Assembly (NCBI RefSeq): GCF_030580865.1 | Contig: NZ_JAUQSY010000005.1 | Span: forward strand, 62,001-126,000 | Source of the DNA: Hymenobacter aranciens | Lineage (GTDB): Bacteria; Bacteroidota; Bacteroidia; Cytophagales; Hymenobacteraceae | Direction of reading: 5' to 3' | Length of the DNA stretch: 64,000 bases | Shown here: positions 62,601-64,000 of the stretch, in pieces | Layout: each line of letters opens with the position of its first letter | Position numbering within the stretch: position 1 is the first letter of the stretch | The notes under the pieces: generated by a model | Seen by the model: the letters and a program-made list of their open reading frames with translations, nothing else | Told to the model about the DNA's origin: nothing | The model's database searches: none | Translations under genes and position numbers: made by a program

Positions 62601-63254
62601 GGTCATCAGCGCTTCCAGCACCGGCACGGCGGCAGGGTTGGCATAAATGGGCTCCCCGGTGGCCGACAACCGTAGAATCGGGTTCGGATTCTGGTCGGAG
62701 AGGTAAGACATGGCCTGTAGTTGCCCGTCGCGCTGGAACCGCTCAGTTACGTCGCGGTAGCAAATGAGGCGCCCGGCCTGCTCCTCATCCAGCACCAGGT
62801 AATCCAACTCGACTATGCGGCCGTTATTCAAAGTAAACTGCTCCTGTAGAACAGTTTTGCCAGCCTGGTGCAACTCCCGTGCTCGTGCCGTGAAGGCCGC
62901 CGGGTTGGCAAAAGTGTGGTCGATACTTATGGTGTGGTAGGGAATGGGGCTGTCCGGGTCGGTAGGCAAGCTCTCGCTTGAGAGGCCAAACATTTCGATA
63001 AATCGCTGGTTGACAAACCGAATCTGGCTTTCGTTATCCACCAGTATCAGGCCCAGCCGAATATTCTGCACCAGCGCAGCCAGCTGCGAATAGTGGCGTT
63101 GGGACCGGCTGGTGGCCGCCTGTAACTGCTCCTCCAATAGCGCAATGCGTGCCTGAGCCGCCGCCAGTTTGGTTTGAAGCTGCACACAGTGCGTCTGGGT
63201 TTCCGCTAGCCGGGTGCGCCAGTCCGCTTCAGCGTGGGGTAATTCTGGATTCAT
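59664..63254 (-). CDS. Hybrid multi-PAS sensor histidine kinase with receiver domain
   Basis: 1196 residues from MNPELPHAEA, which starts a clean coiled coil (about 10-50); the frame is open upstream but not protein-like. Six PAS-type domains in series follow (about 55-800; the third and fourth near AVFDAEHRYLFVNPAVE and AVFDPEHRFLFVNPSSV are near-duplicates), then HisKA (FLARMSHEIRTPLNGVLGMA), the ATPase domain (LLNLLSNAIKFTEQG, GTGLGLAI) and a C-terminal receiver (DAAILDIRMPGLNGVE, CLTKPYEE). No transmembrane helix is found, so it is a cytoplasmic sensor. No output regulator is adjacent; phosphate probably goes to a separate phosphotransfer protein. Confidence 0.92.
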   Translation of the reverse strand: MNPELPHAEADWRTRLAETQTHCVQLQTKLAAAQARIALLEEQLQAATSRSQRHYSQLAALVQNIRLGLILVDNESQIRFVNQRFIEMFGLSSESLPTDPDSPIPYHTISIDHTFANPAAFTARARELHQAGKTVLQEQFTLNNGRIVELDYLVLDEEQAGRLICYRDVTERFQRDGQLQAMSYLSDQNPNPILRLSATGEPIYANPAAVPVLEALMTDIRTELRHHLLSLVRAALRRPVQHQQTLAVAGQYYVFTAVATPGQSYATLYLTNITARQHAEQRLAEQRRFYETILNQLPMAVAVFDAEHRYLFVNPAVEPDATVRVWMLGQTDEEASRQRKRTRSTMRQRRTAFARALRERREVTWEETRRGEQEPRHLLRSFRPVSGLNGNLLMIISTGVDITERKRAEERAARQQEFYESILNLLPVDVAVFDPEHRFLFVNPSSVADPVVRRQIIGLSNADYFALRPQQPARLATQRQQYFELAVRTGTDVTWEEMRPGHRPKLILRYLRPVFNADGSLRMVVGSGIDITARYMAEQLQRQVQRQLEDQQSFIRQIVDTLPNTLYVVDADDKITFTNRSYDLLAAQSAPSATDSTPTPQQEMRHLQVLNQQVRNTQQPIMHEMPFILNTGQTMYFQVQKQPMTQADGRLSILTISTNVTAIKQARMALEHREKQYHDLVYYSQALICTHDLQGRLLSVNPAIERLMGVPAAKLVGHHLAESVMSQHHASMQAYLNGTLPAGSDPRVVAIRTAHGEVRYLHYYTYKVEEKGYPPYIVASGYDVTAGIQAQQALQKAKQEAEENARAKESFLARMSHEIRTPLNGVLGMASLLEKTTLNTIQLEYLHTMQHAGQHLLALINDVLDMAKITTNHLELHHAPFDLALALHGAGQTVAALAEHKGLRFCVEPLVASCPRVLGDAYRLHQVLLNLLSNAIKFTEQGSVHLSAEVLQDTAQELTVCFRVRDTGIGISPEQQVHIFDAFAQASAETSRRFGGTGLGLAISQQLVSQMGGVLRLSSEVGVGTTFSFQLALPHAPELTASEHLPVAANTNYEQLRGLRVLLAEDNFVNQLIAKAVLEHWGVQVRAVGNGTEALDELSTNCYDAAILDIRMPGLNGVEVTTALRQLPDATKARTPVIALTANAFQSDRAIYLAAGMNACLTKPYEETDLCELLLLLTRPEPQAGEMLSSPATQQP

Positions 63255-63508
63255 AGCGGAAACAAGGATGGGGTAGGGGAAGCAGCCATACCAGCTGGGG
63301 GGCTGTTTCGCTGCAAACTCATGACTTGTAAAAAAAAACAGAATAAACTTAATTTCCTGTTCCCACACGCTGTCAAGTCAATGTGGCTGATAACGGGTGC
63401 TTCGACGGTGTTTTTAAGGAAATGTCAGATAGCCAGCAATGCCCACGCCGTAGGCCACAGCTTTCTTTTGGCTGGTCGTAGCAAAGAGCAGTAAATAAAC
63501 GAATTTTC

Positions 63509-63544
63509 TTTCCATAGCGAAACGTATTTTTTCGCTATGGAAAG
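63509..63544. repeat. Palindrome between the hybrid kinase and glpD-like genes
   Basis: CTTTCCATAGCGAA pairs perfectly with TTCGCTATGGAAAG around an eight-base AT-rich loop. It lies about 65 bases past the stop of the downstream gene (minus strand) and 255 bases before the kinase start. It could be a terminator without T-run or an operator; the rest of 63255-63609 shows nothing else. Confidence 0.6.
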
Positions 63545-63609
63545 ACTTATTTCCGCGATAAACATAATTAATCGGCCGATAAACCGGGTATGGCCGGGTG
63601 CCTGTGCTG

Positions 63610-64000
63610 CTATCGTAGCAGATAGTGCCGGGCCACACGCTCAAAGTTGGCTAGCTGCTGCTGCTGCCAACTCACATCGTGCCCAAGTTCACCGGCCAGC
63701 AGCGCCGCTACTGTCGGCGCCATCCGGATGGCCGCCGCCGCATCCAGAAACAGCACCCGCACACGGCGCGCCAGCACGTCTTCCACGGTGCGGGCCATTT
63801 CGTGGCGGGCCGCCCACACCACCTCTGCCCGCACGAATTCAAGCTGCGGGTCAAGCTTCTCGCCTAACGCTGGCGCTGTGGCAATGAGTTGCTGTAAAGC
63901 TGCTTGGTCGCTGCCATACACGTAAAGGTGATTGCCGTAATCAGTAGTGGCCTGGGCGCCGTGGATGCGCAGCCGGGCCGTCTGGCTGGGCGCCGGGGGC
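63610..64000 (-). CDS. glpD: Glycerol-3-phosphate dehydrogenase, C-terminal part (5' end outside the window)
   Basis: The frame runs to the window edge, giving the last 129 residues. ARLRIHGAQATTDYGNHLYV, EFVRAEVVWAARHEMARTVE and DVLARRVRVLFLDAAAAI are the C-terminal helical domain of the FAD-dependent GlpD family, which oxidises glycerol-3-phosphate to dihydroxyacetone phosphate at the membrane. The flavin domain itself cannot be seen. Stop TAG at 63610-63612. Confidence 0.88.
   Translation of the reverse strand, partial: PPAPSQTARLRIHGAQATTDYGNHLYVYGSDQAALQQLIATAPALGEKLDPQLEFVRAEVVWAARHEMARTVEDVLARRVRVLFLDAAAAIRMAPTVAALLAGELGHDVSWQQQQLANFERVARHYLLR

Overview
The window is high-GC DNA from a member of the Bacteroidota, most likely a Hymenobacter-like Cytophagales. 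The reasons are the Bacteroidota promoter pattern (TTG-N19-TAnnTTTG ahead of the initiator tRNA), a type IX secretion sorting domain, a SusR-like regulator, LytS/LytT sensing, an outer-membrane beta-barrel receptor, FeoB-associated and DUF2339 proteins, and near absence of Shine-Dalgarno sequences. The organism call is inference from gene content; no 16S rRNA is present.

Layout. 1-2567: end of a LodA-like quinoprotein amino-acid oxidase and its LodB-like flavoprotein. 2564-8370: an accessory island with a broken IS3 transposase, a broken IS5-type element with 12-13 bp terminal repeats, a toxin-antitoxin-like pair (predicted ADP-ribosyltransferase fold), and the most unusual locus of the window. 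That locus is two tandem tRNA-like genes that share acceptor, D and T arms but carry different anticodon arms. They lie immediately upstream of a zinc-ribbon/SDR fusion protein lacking the usual catalytic tyrosine and a leucine-rich-repeat protein; the duplication unit includes the first codons of the SDR gene. 8374-15703: LytS/LytT two-component pair divergent from a giant DUF2339 membrane protein with three internal ~190-residue repeats. 15781-23787: IS debris, HelD-like helicase, HxlR regulator divergent from an SDR gene broken by one amber codon, a UvrD-type helicase-nuclease with an Fe-S cysteine set, and a PfkB sugar kinase.

23809-39247: carbohydrate metabolism. Two secreted GH13 enzymes, an unusual membrane AraC regulator with a periplasmic carbohydrate-binding-like domain, a SusR-like regulator, a type IX-secreted SGNH-type protein, glucuronate isomerase, a carboxylesterase and a TonB-dependent-type beta-barrel receptor. 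39381-42463: an operon of PAS histidine kinase, receiver-Crp fusion regulator and MarR regulator. 42516-46946: REP-like hairpins, a hemF fragment, a TPM-domain lipoprotein and a MXAN_6230/SCO0854-type RING-like protein.

47058-52979: AraC regulator, NAD-dependent epimerase-like protein, flavin amine oxidase, and HutG plus HutF, which together convert formiminoglutamate to glutamate; a six-copy 42-bp minisatellite separates the two hut genes. 53095-57349: two SGNH proteins and an MBOAT acyltransferase, a probable extracellular polysaccharide or wall acetylation cassette. 57403-64000: a nested palindrome, small proteins, inositol-monophosphatase-like enzyme, initiator tRNA with a textbook promoter and terminator, a large hybrid PAS histidine kinase and the 3' end of a glycerol-3-phosphate dehydrogenase gene running off the window.
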